The notes: a model not told the origin generated them from the sequence alone. A DNA stretch of 64,000 nucleotides from Furcasterigmium furcatum (GCA_001599815.1 BCIA01000004.1:1676862-1740861), one strand, 5' to 3'. Positions 1 through 10,799 are shown, counted from the stretch's first letter. A program made the numbers and translations.

Positions 1-3000
1 ACGGGTTCCCTCCGTGGTCTAGGAGAAGCTTGAGCATCCTCTCCGACGGCTTGTCTTCACCATCCTCCATGGGCGCCATCATCTCCATGGGCGCATTTCG
101 AACGACGAGTTCAAGAGGATAATGCTCGAGGTCGTCAGAGGGGTCGGATCCTCTTTCTTCCCAGATATCCTCTCCCCTGTCGAGCAACTCCGTTTCCGGG
201 ACCATCTTTGGGATCTTGCGCATGTTGGGATCTACGCCGCTGGCAAGCGAAGCCTTCAAGAGCGAGACGTCCCGGCGCATGACGATGTCCACCATTGTCG
301 ACGGGGATACCGTGGCGCCGTGGCGAACCAACAGCTGGTAGATGTCACTGTTGCCCACGGTTATGGTGAGGCAGCTTTTCCCAAGACTGTCCGCGGCGTT
401 CGGGTCCGCCCCGAACTGCAGAAGAGTCTCGACGGCCTTCCTGCTGAAATGCGCCCCCTCGATCGACTCCAGCGCTGCAGCGAGCGGCGTCACCCCTCTC
501 TCGTCTCTGGCTTCCGTGTCGGCGCCTCGGGCCAGCAGGTACGGAAGCGCTTCCTCGACCTGCCACCACCGGCCACCGCGGACAAGTACATGCAGGGCCG
601 TTGGGCTCTTGCCTTGCTGCCCCTGAATATTTGCAAATGTGCCGGCGTTCAGATCGACCCTAAGCTTCTCGACAAGCAGTCTCACGACATTCATGTTCCA
701 CCGGGCGTGCCGGCAAGCTGCCACGAGGAAGGTCTGCGTATGAGCACTCCCGTCTCCGGCCGGTAACCCGTAGCCGTCTTCGCGGCTGGCAAGCTGGTCG
801 AGGAGCTTGGCAAATCCCCCGATCACGAGCCGGTGCAATATTTCGTCGCTGGGATTCTGAAGAAGCTCTGATTTTAGGAGCCAGTACTGCCGTTCGGCCA
901 GGATGATCGTCGTCACAGAGTCGCCGTAGCGCGAGGGTTTCCCCGGCGCCAGCGTCCGCGAGAGGAGGCGCGCCGAGGTCTCTTCGTCCAGAACATACGG
1001 CCCATTGGCGTCTAGGTTCTCTCGTGCGCGCAGCAAGCACTCCGTCGCATGGTCAAATTTCGTTTCCACCGCCGAAGCCAAGGCTTGATCAAGGTGTTGA
1101 CCTCCGCCGCCGTACTGGGCCAAGAGTTCCACAATCTCGTCAAGCCGTTGCTCGACGAAAATGAGCCGCTCACTCTGGTAGTAACTCCCACGGTTTGGGT
1201 AGAGCTTCGTCCGCCGCGTGTCTGAGATCAGGACGCCGGCTGCGTCGGGCTCGTTCAGGAGATCGTAAACCCCTGGGCACCATCGCCACTTGGCGTTCTT
1301 CTCCTCGTCCTGCAGCGCCACGCAGCCTTGCCATGGGGAACCTGCGTACGAGGACGCATTAACGCTCGCACCGGCATCTAGAAGCATCTGCACCGTCTCC
1401 GGGCGGCCGGACGCGCAGGCGTAGTATAGGGCCGGCCGATCGAGACTGTCCCGCGTGTTTATCAAATCCGAAAGCGTCACGGCTCCGCTGCTTGACTTGA
1501 GCCATGCCAGCAGCAGCCCCAGGACGTTTGTTTGCCTCGAACGTGCTGCCAGATGTAGGACCGTTAGTCCCTCGGACGTCTGCCTTCCGATATTGGCCCC
1601 TTCTTCCAGCAGCCGACGCGTCAGGTACTCGGAAAAGGTCGAAGCGATGTGCAGGGGCGTGACGCCATTGTTGTCGACGCAGTCGATGATGCTGCTGCCG
1701 GTCCCCTTGCACAAGCCGATAAAGTGATCAAAGAAACACGGGTCGTCCTCATTCGTCCCCCGTCTGGAATTGCTGACGCTGTTGCAGGGGCCAAAAGGAG
1801 AGGGATCGAACTTGACGATAACGTGCATCGGGGTTTCGCCAGCGTTGTTCGCTTTCTGGGGATCGAGGTTCATGGAGACCAATTCAGAGACTAACTCGTT
1901 CTTCGGGGTCCCTCTGGCGAGCTTCGGGGCGCTCAGGTGCCAGATGGTGTTTCCCCTGCCGTCGGTCTGCCGGGGATCGATGCCGCGGCCGACGAGGAAA
2001 CGGATCAGCTCGACGCCAGGCCATTTGGTCGAGACGGCGCAGTGAAGCAGATTTCTGCCCTCCGCGTCTGTCGTGTCGATACTCGCTCCGGCTGCCGCCA
2101 ATTCCTCGGCAACCTTGATCTTCTGCTTGGGGCTAAATCCGTACTCGCTGTGCATCATCTGGAATAGGGGCGTCCGGCCCTCGTGGTCCCTGGTCTCCAG
2201 GTCCGCCCCAGAGGCCACCAGAACCTGCAGCACAGCACTGCTGTCCTTCGTACTGTTACGCGGCGATCCTCCAGGCAGCGCAAGGTGTGTGGGTGTCTTT
2301 CCCTTGTCGTTCTTGAGGTTGACATCGGCACCGCCAGCTATCAGCCGGTTCAGGAGGGAGATTCCCATTCCCTGGGTATTCGGGTTCAGTTCGCGCACGG
2401 CCACTACTGCGTGGTGAAGTGTTCCATTGCCCTGGTCGTCGATAGCGGTAGCATCGGCCCCAAAGTCCAGGAGTTGAGATGCCTTCAGGATATCATCCTC
2501 GGTAGGGAAGTTCATGCCCATGAGCAAGCTCAGCAGAGGGGTCGCACCACGATACTGCGCCCTGGCGTTAATGTCGACCCTTGGCGCCAGCACCCGCATG
2601 ATCTCCGGGTCGCTAGTGAGGTGTAGCAGAGTCTCCCCGTGCCGGGTTGCTATATTCGGGTCGATCCCAGCGTCAAAGAGACAGTCGACGGCTATGGGGT
2701 CTCGCGCGACGTGCAAGGGGCTGAGTCCCCGCATATCAACCTGGTCCAGCCTGACCCCGGCATCCAACACAAGCATGAAGCACCTCCTGGTCTCTTGATT
2801 GCCATAGCTGCCCGGCTCCGGCGAGAGCCAGGTAAAGGGATAACCGTGGCCGGCCAGCGCATGCAACACATTGTAGCCTTCTTTCTCAGGGTCATGGCCG
2901 CTGCTGTGGGCTTCGTTGTGCACGATGTTTGGATCGGCGCCAGCCTTGAGCAGCATCTCGACAGCCTTCGGGTCACGGAGCGAGCACGCCGTGTAGAGCG

Positions 3001-5173
3001 GCGTGCAGGGGGACACTTTGGCGTTGATGTCAACATGGGGATGCTCCAACAAGCGTCCCGTGATATCGTGCCTTCGGTTCTTGACAGCCGTTCCGAGAGC
3101 CCAGTTGGCAGACTTGGCAGTTTTGAGGTGCGGGAGGAAGATCGACACCATCTCGGCGTCCCCGTCGCTGAAGACGAGATGGGCGGGGTAAAATCTCGAC
3201 CTCCCTCCTATAATATTCTCCGTCACCTCTTTGTTCTCGCCATTAGGAATGAACGCGCTGACGCCGGCATCAAGCAGAACCTTGACGGTCTGGTGACGCC
3301 TGCAAGACACAGCCAAGTGTAAGGCGCTGCTACCAGTGTCGTTGTATGCCGTCGGGTCTGCGCCGTGTTCGAGGAGCAGCCGAACGATTTCCGCGTCCTC
3401 GTGTGCTTGGGCGGCGTGTTGAAGCGGTCCCTCCTTGTCAATCGGCGTCTTATCGACACTCGCGCGCTCCAAGATGTCCTTGACGAGACTCGTGAGCCCG
3501 ACATAGGTCGCTATGCCAAGCGGCGTGGATCCTTTACTGCCAGCTCCGGCCAACAGCGACACCTTTTCCAGGGTTTCGTGTGATTTAAACACCCCAAGCA
3601 CCGCCTCGTTGACCTCCGACTGATCGTGGCCAGCTAGCATTCCCTTTCTCGCGTGGACATGCCAGTTCAGCGCCGCGTATAGCAAGAAAGGTGGTGCCGC
3701 CTGTCTGGACGCGGGTTCAATGTAGCGAACGTCAAATATGTCGTCGCATTCGATGCGAATACTGTCTAGGCAGCCTGATTTGAGATATGAGATGCAGAGA
3801 AGGGCCATTTCGTTGTGCGTCGGCCCGGGAATATGCGCGGGTGCGTGTGCGGAGGAGTCCGCGCCTCCCGTTGTTGATCCGTTGAGAAACTCGGTCACCG
3901 AGTAGTGAGCAACATGGACAGTCTCGTCTGGGAGAATCTGTAGAAGGGGCCCGCATGCTAAGCGGACAAGAGACTTGGTCACGCCCAGATCCCCTCCAGA
4001 CGAGGTGCTGTCCTGGGTGACGTTGATGAGGTCTGAGATTTCGAGCAGTCGCAGCGGCCTGGTTGCATGCGTGACGCACTTCAAGATGAGCTGCTGCATC
4101 CCGGACGGGATGTCGGTCCTCTCTGATTCCTCTCGCAGGATGTTGAAGTACATGACGGACAGGCCGATAGGAAAGGCCGCAAGGGAGGTACTGTCCAGCT
4201 CGCGGCGCTCCAAGACGCGGTCCATGGCCAGCTTTGCGTATAAAAACAAACCATCACAGCGGCTCATGATGGCTTCGGTGACTCGAGAGCGGTCTTCGAC
4301 AGGAACCCACGATGAGGCAAGCCTATGACGGACATAGGCAGCAACGTCAGACTCAACCCTCTTGTCCAGGGGAATATCGAGCACATGTACGCTCCTCATC
4401 ATCTTCGAGATGACCGCGATGGGGCGGCTAGTCATGACGAGCTTGACTTGCCGGGGCCTCCATTGAGCCAGATCGTTGAAATGCTGGAGAAATGTCTCGA
4501 GAGACCCTTGGTCCATCTCATCGAGAGCATCAACAAAGACGTAGATCATGGGAAGGTGTTCCAGTGCTGAACGGAGGAAGCCGAACAGGACGGTGAGCGA
4601 GGAGAAGACATCGGCCTGGTGAGAGCGCGAATCATGGTCCTTGACGTATTGCTTGAGCTCCGCCTGCAGCGGCGGACTGAAGGGCAACACCTGCGCCAGC
4701 CAGTCGCGCAGGGCGGCCGTGGGACTGTGGTTTGCCGTGATGCCGTGGCGGAAGAAAAAGTACAAGACAGGACACTTCTCCTCCTGGTGAAGTTTCCTGA
4801 TCAGCGCGGAGGCGAGAACGGACTTTCCAGAGCCGGCCACGCCACGGACCCAGAGGATGTTTCCAGGTTCGTCTGGGTGGTCCGATGCATCTTTCATCTC
4901 CACATCCTCGTCGGCGGGTGGTGGCTGGGAATGCCATTGCTGATATGCGGCGGTAGAGAAGATCCAATCACAACTCCCGGCCAGGTGAAAGGAGAGGTGC
5001 TTCTGGTACTCGCTGCCCTCGTTGGCGTATTCTGTCGGTGAGAGCCGGTTGGTGATAGCAGCCTGGACACTGGGGGATTCAGGGAGGATGTTTTCCGGGT
5101 TGAAGTCGCTGATGTCTGTGTGGCGGACCACGACAACATCGTGGTCGGGGTCATCGCTGTCGCTGTGCGACAT
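1..5173 (-). CDS. NACHT-ankyrin STAND receptor-like protein (3' end beyond window)
   Basis: A single open frame starts at ATG 5173 and runs off the left edge (about 1,724 codons), with no intron needed. After a short acidic N-terminus, a NACHT NTPase follows: Walker A GVAGSGKS with K117, and Walker B VFVDALDEMD around residues 212-221. Next comes the winged-helix-like stretch common in this family (HATRPLRLLEISDLI and HYSVTEFL). From about residue 540 to the window edge there are ankyrin repeats of the TPLHLA/LLEHGADP type. Fungal proteins of this architecture are signal-transducing NTPases, some acting in non-self recognition and regulated cell death. This copy has no recognisable N-terminal effector domain (HeLo, HET, patatin) in its roughly 100 residues before Walker A, so an upstream effector exon or a stand-alone sensor are both possible. 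The ligand is unknown. It is divergent from the regulator at 5590. Confidence 0.88.
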   Translation of the reverse strand, partial: MSHSDSDDPDHDVVVVRHTDISDFNPENILPESPSVQAAITNRLSPTEYANEGSEYQKHLSFHLAGSCDWIFSTAAYQQWHSQPPPADEDVEMKDASDHPDEPGNILWVRGVAGSGKSVLASALIRKLHQEEKCPVLYFFFRHGITANHSPTAALRDWLAQVLPFSPPLQAELKQYVKDHDSRSHQADVFSSLTVLFGFLRSALEHLPMIYVFVDALDEMDQGSLETFLQHFNDLAQWRPRQVKLVMTSRPIAVISKMMRSVHVLDIPLDKRVESDVAAYVRHRLASSWVPVEDRSRVTEAIMSRCDGLFLYAKLAMDRVLERRELDSTSLAAFPIGLSVMYFNILREESERTDIPSGMQQLILKCVTHATRPLRLLEISDLINVTQDSTSSGGDLGVTKSLVRLACGPLLQILPDETVHVAHYSVTEFLNGSTTGGADSSAHAPAHIPGPTHNEMALLCISYLKSGCLDSIRIECDDIFDVRYIEPASRQAAPPFLLYAALNWHVHARKGMLAGHDQSEVNEAVLGVFKSHETLEKVSLLAGAGSKGSTPLGIATYVGLTSLVKDILERASVDKTPIDKEGPLQHAAQAHEDAEIVRLLLEHGADPTAYNDTGSSALHLAVSCRRHQTVKVLLDAGVSAFIPNGENKEVTENIIGGRSRFYPAHLVFSDGDAEMVSIFLPHLKTAKSANWALGTAVKNRRHDITGRLLEHPHVDINAKVSPCTPLYTACSLRDPKAVEMLLKAGADPNIVHNEAHSSGHDPEKEGYNVLHALAGHGYPFTWLSPEPGSYGNQETRRCFMLVLDAGVRLDQVDMRGLSPLHVARDPIAVDCLFDAGIDPNIATRHGETLLHLTSDPEIMRVLAPRVDINARAQYRGATPLLSLLMGMNFPTEDDILKASQLLDFGADATAIDDQGNGTLHHAVVAVRELNPNTQGMGISLLNRLIAGGADVNLKNDKGKTPTHLALPGGSPRNSTKDSSAVLQVLVASGADLETRDHEGRTPLFQMMHSEYGFSPKQKIKVAEELAAAGASIDTTDAEGRNLLHCAVSTKWPGVELIRFLVGRGIDPRQTDGRGNTIWHLSAPKLARGTPKNELVSELVSMNLDPQKANNAGETPMHVIVKFDPSPFGPCNSVSNSRRGTNEDDPCFFDHFIGLCKGTGSSIIDCVDNNGVTPLHIASTFSEYLTRRLLEEGANIGRQTSEGLTVLHLAARSRQTNVLGLLLAWLKSSSGAVTLSDLINTRDSLDRPALYYACASGRPETVQMLLDAGASVNASSYAGSPWQGCVALQDEEKNAKWRWCPGVYDLLNEPDAAGVLISDTRRTKLYPNRGSYYQSERLIFVEQRLDEIVELLAQYGGGGQHLDQALASAVETKFDHATECLLRARENLDANGPYVLDEETSARLLSRTLAPGKPSRYGDSVTTIILAERQYWLLKSELLQNPSDEILHRLVIGGFAKLLDQLASREDGYGLPAGDGSAHTQTFLVAACRHARWNMNVVRLLVEKLRVDLNAGTFANIQGQQGKSPTALHVLVRGGRWWQVEEALPYLLARGADTEARDERGVTPLAAALESIEGAHFSRKAVETLLQFGADPNAADSLGKSCLTITVGNSDIYQLLVRHGATVSPSTMVDIVMRRDVSLLKASLASGVDPNMRKIPKMVPETELLDRGEDIWEERGSDPSDDLEHYPLELVVRNAPMEMMAPMEDGEDKPSERMLKLLLDHGGNP

Positions 5174-5589
5174 ATTCGTTTGATTGGGAATGTGATGTTA
5201 ATGGCGGAGGTGGCGGAGAATCTGGATAGAACAAGCGGAGGAGCACCGACTACAAATAACTCAGGCCTGGAGACTCGGACTGCAATCAGGCTATGTGGCA
5301 ACCACCACAGGCCGATAAGTAATTAAGCAGGCAACAGCCAAGGCTTTCCCCAGCCGGGGATGCAATGAGGATGAGGTCGACATGGATGATGCCCGCGGAA
5401 GCGGCACAGCCGGACAAAGTCCCAAGAGTGCCAGTGAGCAGCAACAGTGATACCACCTGGCCACAGGGGTGGCCTATTTCTGGATAGAGGGGTTACAGGT
5501 CCCTACTAATTCTTCAGCAACTTCCACTGTTATTCCCTCCGCCGCCATTTGACCCACGACGACACGGACTCCTCCTAAACGCCAACACA
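5174..5589. other. intergenic, divergent promoter region
   Basis: This stretch lies between two divergently transcribed genes and so must hold both promoters. No coding segment or clear repeat was seen. Confidence 0.6.
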
Positions 5590-7140
5590 ATGAGCCATGC
5601 CATCACCAAGCGACTGGCGTGCGAGCGTTGCAGAGATCAGAAGCTGCGGTGCGACCGTGGCGAGCTGGCCGACGGCGAGTTGAGCAAAGCCTGCGCCCGC
5701 TGTCTTCGCGCCGGAGCATCGTGCGTGAGCAGCAATCCACGGCCCCTCGGAAGGCCGCCAGCTTCGGCCTCCAATGCCTCTTCGGACAGGCCATTCAGTC
5801 AATCGTCTCGGAGATCAACGGCTTCTGCTACACACAGCGTCGCTGCACGCCGCATCCGCCGGTCAAACAACGTCGGACGCAGTGCCGGCAACGGAGAAGC
5901 GACGGTCAGCCCTGGGAGTGGGGGCATTTTCACCTGGGACTTGCGGGATCCTACACTCAACGGCTTCCCCGAGCAGCCTGATGCACCGGATGGCAATGAT
6001 GGCGCCTCCAGCTGCGTCCCTCGCTCGCCGCCGACGAACAGACGTACTCTGAGCGGTCCCGATAACGACCAGCCTTGGCCGCCCTCCAACTTCGATGCCC
6101 TCAGCTTCCTCGGCCTGCCGCTTGGCGACGACGATGCCCTGCTTGGATCGCTCAGTGGAGCCCAGCCCGTCCCCGAAATCTCTCAGCAACTGCATCTCGA
6201 GAGCGAACAGGGCTGGCCAGGCATGGGCGAGTCTGCCGGCCCCATGAACGCGCCCACTGACGCTGCTGGCAGCGGCCCAAGGAATGGCCCAGGCATCTCC
6301 GGCGGCACAGTAAACTCTCACGATACTAACAGGAGTAATCAAACGCCTCAGATAAAGCCCCGGGAAAACCCTTTACTCGGGCTCTCACGTCTCAGCGAGA
6401 GCATCACACGCCAGATTGCAGACGTCGACTCGTATCCCTGGGGGCCAGCCGGTGTCTCCATATGCGCCGAGAATGTGCACGGCACAATGGAGAACAACCC
6501 CGTCGCGAAGGCCCTCCAGAGCACCTCCGACTTCACCTCCATAGTCCAGCAGATGCAAGGCTCGCCCCCCTCCTCATCCGGCTTCCCACCACTTGACGTC
6601 TTTGCGCCGTCCGACTCGGCGGTGTCCGTATCTGGTGCCGCGGACGGACAGAACTCGTTCGTCTGGTCGGACCCCCCCTCGCCACCTAACCCGCCCGCCG
6701 CCCTCGACGCGCCTGTCGCGCTCCTTGTTCTGTCAAACTACCTGCTCCTCCTGCAGCTCTATGATCGCCTCATCCACCGCGTGCTCGAGGCGCTGCGGAA
6801 GCTGCTGAACCTTTCTGACTTCTTCCGGACTGGGCCTGATGTTTGCCTCGGCGGCCTGCCGCCCATGAAGGGCCATCTCTACATCAAAATCATTGTCCAG
6901 ATCATCGAGGACCACCTTGACAGGCTCGAGCAGCTGCTGGGCCTGCCCGCGCGCTTCCGACTTTCCAGACGACAGGGCGCGTCTGTTGGTATCTTGAGCG
7001 GCGTGGAGTCTTCGGGTCTTTTGCCGCTGGTCATGGCCCAACTTCCGATGGGTCTGGAGGGCGCGGGGACGGAGCTGGTCGTATCACTGAGGAATAAGCT
7101 GAGAAGCCTCCAGGAGATCCTACAAGGGCCCGGGTACTAG
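5590..7140 (+). CDS. Zn2Cys6 transcription factor
   Basis: A single-exon frame of 516 residues. The zinc cluster is at the extreme N-terminus: C11, C14, C21, C35, C38 and C45, with a long 13-residue middle loop. It is followed by a low-complexity Ser/Pro-rich linker and a C-terminal helical region (about residues 375-510) with Leu-rich stretches such as LLVLSNYLLLLQLYDRL. This layout, with an N-terminal CERCRDQKLRC finger and no full fungal_trans domain, is typical of pathway-specific regulators near metabolite genes. It probably acts in the nucleus on CGG-containing sites. Candidate targets are the efflux pump and the lipocalin-like gene downstream, whose shared promoter holds a run of CGGT/ACCG elements. 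The role is inferred from position. Confidence 0.88.
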   Translation: MSHAITKRLACERCRDQKLRCDRGELADGELSKACARCLRAGASCVSSNPRPLGRPPASASNASSDRPFSQSSRRSTASATHSVAARRIRRSNNVGRSAGNGEATVSPGSGGIFTWDLRDPTLNGFPEQPDAPDGNDGASSCVPRSPPTNRRTLSGPDNDQPWPPSNFDALSFLGLPLGDDDALLGSLSGAQPVPEISQQLHLESEQGWPGMGESAGPMNAPTDAAGSGPRNGPGISGGTVNSHDTNRSNQTPQIKPRENPLLGLSRLSESITRQIADVDSYPWGPAGVSICAENVHGTMENNPVAKALQSTSDFTSIVQQMQGSPPSSSGFPPLDVFAPSDSAVSVSGAADGQNSFVWSDPPSPPNPPAALDAPVALLVLSNYLLLLQLYDRLIHRVLEALRKLLNLSDFFRTGPDVCLGGLPPMKGHLYIKIIVQIIEDHLDRLEQLLGLPARFRLSRRQGASVGILSGVESSGLLPLVMAQLPMGLEGAGTELVVSLRNKLRSLQEILQGPGY

Positions 7141-7588
7141 AACAGCGCAGTAGCGAAGTTCCATACCGTGGTTTACAGGCTATACACACACGTCACACTT
7201 CCTTGCATCGGTCAACCTCACAAGTTACCTCGGATCAGGTACTGGTCAGACCGACTTCTGGCCCAACGCTCCTCGTCGTTGCTAGTGTCCCCTCGCCAGC
7301 ATGTCTTTCCTCCGAACCGTCAGCTCCTCCGGCGCCTGCTCGAAGCCAACCGCCGAGGGAAATGATTTACAGGTTCTTGTAATTATCCTTCTCTCAAAAC
7401 GATCTCCGATTCATTAGAAGCCCACTTGGGGACATTGTGTGATGTAGGTAGGCAAATATGTAAGTAGTAGTAATACATGTAGACTGGGAGCATCCGCGCT
7501 GTCCCTGAAGACCGAGCTTCAGGGTTCAGAATAGCCAGGCTTCAGCCACCAAGTCGAAAAAAGCAAAAAGAGATACAGAAAATGGGAG
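7141..7588. other. intergenic, convergent 3' ends
   Basis: This is the 3'-3' spacer between the regulator and the MFS pump. It presumably holds both polyadenylation regions; no gene is supported. Confidence 0.6.
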
Positions 7589-9443
7589 CTAGTTGTGCGA
7601 AGGTTCAGCTGCCGCCTTGGTCTTTACCTCCGCCTCGGCCTCGACATTGTTCCTCTCCTCATCGCCAGATGGCGCATCTCCTTGCCCAAGCCCGGCATCG
7701 GCCTCGGGATCCTTCTTCTCCTTCTTTTTGTCCTCCATCCCGAACTCTGTATCAAGCTCCTTGCGCAAGGGAACCTCTTTCTCAAGAACCACGAACAAGA
7801 GTCCCACCGCAGCGAACCCGATGCCGACCTGCCACGTCCGCCGCAGACTCTCGTTCAACGCCCACTCGAACTGCGAGCGCGAACTGGACGAGAGGGTCTC
7901 CACAAACATCGCAGTGGCGTGCTCATACGCCCGTCCCCCAGACACGGCAGCTCGCACCACCGGGTCCTCAATAGCCTCCGCCAACAGATCGAAGCGGTTG
8001 TTGAAGATGGCGGCCGGGATCGCGGTGCCCCATGTTAGACCGAAGCTGCGCATGAAGGCCCAGGTGGCAGCGGCAACGGCGGTGTCGGACTCGGCCAGCG
8101 GCGCCATGAGGGCGGGCAGCAGCGTGGGGATGATGAGGCCGGCGCCGAAGGCCTCGATGACCTGGAAGCCGACCCATTTTCCAGTGCCCGAGTCCTTATC
8201 GAGGAGCGTGAGGAGCCCGAAGCCGATGATCATGAGAGCGAAGGCGGCGTAGTGGATGGGCAGGTAGCGGCCGACCTTGGAGATGAGGCCGCCGCCGATG
8301 ATGGCAGAGGGAACGAGAATGAGGATGGTTGGGAGTAGCTGCACGCCAGCGTAGGACGGCGAGGAGCCGAGAACGCCCTGGAAGTAGACGGGCAAGAAAT
8401 ACAGCACCCACATGGTGACAATACTGTGCAGGAAGGTCAGGACGAAGACCGACGCCGATGTGCGGTTGGAGAAGAGGTGAAGGGGCACCGTTGGCTGCGG
8501 AGCAAGAGGTGAGGCCTCGAAGAACATGAAGCCTACGAGGCCGGCAAGACCGATGAGGAGGGGTACCAGGATCTGGTAGGACGGCCAGGCGTATACCACG
8601 CCTGCCCAGGAGAGCGGGATCAGAATGGCTGCGATGGAGCCCACGAAGATGAGGGTGCCAGTCCAGTCGATGCTTGAGATTCGCGTGGCAAGTGTGAGCT
8701 CCCTGTTGTAGTTGACCCGAAGGTATACGACCAGGACGGCAAGCGCAACACCGCCGATCGGAAGGTTGAGATAGAAAACCCACCGCCAGGAGGCGTTGTC
8801 GACGATGAGGCCGCCGAAGAATGGACCGAGGGCCGTCCCGACGGCAACCATCCCAAACAGGAGAGCAAAGTAGGTACCTCGCTCCCGTAATGGAACCAGG
8901 TCGCAGATGACGATCTCGATGAGAACATTGATCCCACCAGCCCCGATGCCCTGGATTGTACGCCCTGCAATGAGGGTTGCCATGTTTGTGGCACCGCCGC
9001 AAATGCCACTCCCGAGAACGAATCCGGCGGTGGAAAGAATCGTAGGCCAACGACGCCCAAACACGTTGGCTAGCTGTCCAAAGAGGGGCTGCAGGGCGGT
9101 CCTATGATAGAGATGGTGCCTTAGAACGAGCAAGTCTCACGTAAGGCATGAGGGGAATGGTCTCAACCAGCGGTGGAACATTTGAAGTCACTTACATGCC
9201 AAGAAAGTATCCATTGGCTGCCCAGATAAAGAGATCTCCACCCTGGAGGTCGGCAATGATACTTGGGAGGGCAGTGGACGTGATGGTGGCCTCGAGCGCC
9301 GTCAGGAGGCCGGCAAATCCCATGGCGATCATGATGGCCCAGAAGCGGAAGTCCTTCCTCAGCAACGGCGCAGCGGGCTTGGCCGACGGGGCCAGCTCTG
9401 ACGGCACATCATCGACGGGCGGGGCGCTCACGGTGGTGCTCAT
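7589..9443 (-). CDS. 14-TM MFS efflux transporter (DHA2/AflT type)
   Basis: Two exons, 9443-9196 and 9101-7589, joined across a 94-nt GT-AG intron, give 586 residues. The splice restores the conserved stretch ANGYFLGM-TALQPLFGQLANVFGRR. Other family marks are the TM1 segment after a Pro/Ala-rich cytosolic tail, WRWVFYLNLPIGG (motif typical of DHA-14 drug:H+ antiporters) and about 14 hydrophobic segments. The C-terminal tail is highly charged (EKKEKKDPEADAG and following). Relatives pump mycotoxins or xenobiotics out across the plasma membrane. It is convergent with the Zn2Cys6 gene and divergent from the lipocalin-like gene at 10142, which suggests a small co-regulated unit. The substrate cannot be read from the sequence. 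Confidence 0.9.
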
Positions 9444-10141
9444 GTTGCCGTAATGTCTCGAGTCTTGTTTCTGGTCCTGAATTCGAGAGTCGGCGTGATA
9501 GTACCGAGGGAGTGTTTATTGTGGGTGAGAGCACAGAGTCCGCGAGGCTTGTGCGAACTAGCTCATAAAAGCTGAGGGTAAAAGACCATGATAGATAAAA
9601 AGAAGAGGTGCAAGTGATGAAGGTTTCCGTGTAACTCCATTGTAGTAGCTATGTGCTTGCTGGCTGATCCTCCTTTTGGTGAAACGGTTCGGTGACTTTC
9701 GGTGCATTCGGTGGTTTACCGTTTCGGTCACTTTCGGTGCATTTCATATTCCCATTTCGGATTCGGCTTCGGGGTGGAGCGTCGGAGTGGGCGCCATCCT
9801 TGGCATGCCATGCAAGTCGCTGACCGTGAGGAGGACCCCTGACCCCGGCGGCCGCTGGTTGGGGGCCGTTAAAGTGTTCGTTGTAAAGGAAGTTGAACCC
9901 CTTTGAATCCACTGTCTTGAGAAGGGATCCACCGTTTGGCTGATGGTCTGTCATCAAAAGTGGCGCGTCGTCCAGTCTGCTGATGCTGACCTCCTCGGCC
10001 TGTCTATATAGCTACTACCCAGGAAACATTAAATGAACACGGAACGCACAAAAGCAGCTTAAAGTCAACCAGCTGAACAAGCCAGAATCTCGACTGGACC
10101 TGCAACTTATTCACTACACCAGGGGAAAATCAGCCAGGACC
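9444..10141. promoter_or_regulatory. shared promoter of MFS pump and lipocalin-like gene
   Basis: This 698-bp divergent intergenic region lies between start codons at 9443 (minus) and 10142 (plus). It contains a TCGGT-rich block at about 9685-9745, listed separately. A TATATA-like stretch (ctatatagctac) near 10003-10014 is a possible core promoter for the rightward gene. Confidence 0.5.
9685..9745. repeat. imperfect ~35-bp tandem repeat rich in CGGT
   Basis: The 13-mer CTTTCGGTGCATT occurs exactly at 9696-9708 and again at 9731-9743, an offset of 35 bp. The surrounding copies are similar (GGTTCGGTGA versus CGTTTCGGTCA). Between them lies ACCG-TTT-CGGT (9718-9728), an inverted pair of CGG triplets. 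Zn2Cys6 dimers bind paired CGG triplets, so this could be a binding platform; that role is inference. Confidence 0.55.
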
Positions 10142-10799
10142 ATGGCAGCGCCACCACAGATCACTATACACGACCTCAGCGGGACGTGGCGCATGGTAAG
10201 TGACACTCTGACAGTCGATCCAGGATATTACTAGTAGACGACCATCTATCTGACATGCCGCATCTCAACAGCAGAGCAAGACACTTTCCGATGACTTGGG
10301 TCCATACCTTGCCGTCCAGGGCGTTTCGTGGATCCTCCGCAAGGCCATTTCCATTGCGACCATCACTGGCAAGCTATCCCAGACGCGGGACGACAATGGG
10401 ATCACAACTATTTCTATCCAACAGACTGTTACGGGCGGTATAGAAGGCGAGACCGAGAATTACAAGCTGGACGGAGCCGAGAACATGCACGGATCTTCCA
10501 GTTTCGGCGCCCAGCATATTCGCAGCAATTGGCTGGACATCAAGGCCGCAAAGCCCATGAGCTTGAGTGGTGAACCGTTAGACCCTTATCTTCTCCAAGG
10601 ATGGTTGGACGAAGCGCAGGCCGGACAGCCTGGTCATATCACTGTCCATGTCGTCAACGAGAGTGCCGGTTGGAAGGTGGATCAGGTCTGGGGATTTTGC
10701 AACATCGACGGCAAGCGGTACCGAGCCGCGAAGTGCTTACTTGTGAAGGGGGAGAAAACTGCTGCGGCGCGAATGGTATATGAATGGGTGGGGCGTTGA
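10142..10799 (+). CDS. small lipocalin/calycin-like protein
   Basis: Two exons, 10142-10195 and 10272-10799, give 193 residues. The GTAAGT donor follows the codons for SGTWRM and the acceptor is CAACAG. The N-terminus carries ITIHDLSGTWRM, like the GxW start of calycin barrels, followed by alternating beta-rich segments (ITTISIQQTVTGG, HITVHVVNES, WKVDQVWGF). No signal peptide or membrane segment is seen, so it is probably cytosolic. I recognise the general type as a small fungal protein often left as hypothetical near metabolite genes; binding or isomerase roles are possible but unproven. The divergent arrangement with the MFS pump suggests joint regulation. Confidence 0.75.
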
